From contig JAPDOI010001529.1 in the NCBI GenBank assembly GCA_029168955.1, positions 62,001 to 126,000 on the forward strand: a DNA stretch of 64,000 nt, read 5' to 3'. A program made the position numbers and the translations under genes. The notes beneath the pieces are model-generated. The model was not told where the DNA came from. It was given only the letters and a program-made list of their open reading frames with translations, and did no database searches. The first letter of the stretch is position 1; each line of letters begins with the position of its first letter. The stretch is from Aplectana chamaeleonis. Lineage: Eukaryota > Nematoda > Chromadorea > Rhabditida > Cosmocercidae. Shown here one piece after another: positions 63,384 to 64,000 of the stretch.

Positions 63384-63828
63384 AGGCAGTGTTCACGATG
63401 AATATCGCACTTGAGTTCGACCCAAAAATGGGGTTGTTTAGTCGTGAGGTAACTAATAGTGAAGAAACAGCGAAGAAAAACGTCCAGAATAAGTCAAAAT
63501 AACGGTTTCTGAATTCAGGGCGTGGACGAGAATCATGGACCCTGCCGATTCCGGCAAGCGCGCGCTAATCGCGAATTCTGCGCGAATCGATAATGCTAAC
63601 TGCGGCAGAGTTGCTTGGCATTTTGCCATCGAAACGTGTGCGGCAACACAAGCTCGTCCGATTGGGGGCGGACCGTGATAGGTAGGCGCACCGGGAGAGC
63701 TTTCAAAGCCGTTTGTATTTATTTTTGGCCAGTTTTCGTTGCTTTCTTCGACCCTATACTCTACAGCACATGCCAACTTAGTGTTTCACACCGAGAACTC
63801 GAGAAGAAATTTATCGTGAACACTGCCT
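63384..63828. mobile_element. TTAA-type MITE
   Basis: Flanked by TCAA (63380-63383, mutated TTAA) and TTAA (63829-63832); ends AGGCAGTGTTCACGATGA and reverse AGGCAGTGTTCACGATAA. The interior contains GCGCGAATCG-type palindromic words and no gene. Confidence 0.85.
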
Positions 63829-64000
63829 TTAAGACTGGAAATCGGAGGACGACGCCCTCTACAGTCCAGTAACCGTATACAGTTTCCGTCGGTGTGCAGT
63901 TGTAGCCTACCAGCACCACTCCACATTATCACCCCTGATAGTGCCCTCTGTAAAAAAAATCTCCGCTGGAGCCGATCAGTGTTGGAACTGGTTCAGTGAG

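Overview
The window looks like genomic DNA from a clade V (probably strongylid, hookworm-like) nematode. The evidence is a SAD/BRSK-kinase gene with nematode-style splice sites, a bandit/Himar-like mariner, a Tc1-family transposon, a Cer1-like Ty3/gypsy retrotransposon, one near-perfect match to the nematode SL1 spliced leader, and very dense short inverted-repeat elements. No bacterial-type operons, CRISPR arrays or prophages are visible. No rRNA or tRNA gene could be supported.

Layout. 1-2.6 kb: no recognised gene, two small palindromes. 2.66-7.44 kb: a roughly 114-unit, 42-bp satellite carrying a CRE/bZIP palindrome in most units. 8.67-38.95 kb (+): the 3' half of a sad-1/BRSK-type neuronal polarity kinase, as about nine exons. 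The kinase domain would lie upstream of the window. Introns are inflated by transposons; one is 14.8 kb and holds a decayed mariner, a pair of about 2-kb inverted-repeat arms and, between the arms, an apparently intact Tc1-type element with an intron-containing transposase gene. 40.48-49.32 kb (-): a full-length Ty3/gypsy LTR retrotransposon with about 99% identical LTRs and a TTCT target duplication. 49-61 kb: a field of palindromic and TTAA-flanked elements, low-complexity DNA and a degenerate GC-rich array. 61.98-63.4 kb (-): part of a possible small secreted or GPI-anchored three-finger (Ly6-like) gene.

The dominant architecture is inverted repeats. At least twenty foldback or terminal-inverted-repeat elements fall into families that I separate by target duplication: TTAA, 3-bp CWG, 3-bp TTA, 9-bp (Mutator-like), 8-bp (hAT-like) and TA (Tc1/mariner). 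Several are nested, which gives relative insertion ages. The sad-1 pre-mRNA would contain many long hairpins.

Most unusual items: the CRE-palindrome satellite with an 882-bp higher-order period; the SL1-like sequence followed by a GT donor inside a foldback element; the splice-dependent Tc1 element with IR/DR ends; and the LTR element with tandem leader hairpins and a long C-terminal tail of unknown function. All calls are from reading the sequence; no search or alignment program was run.
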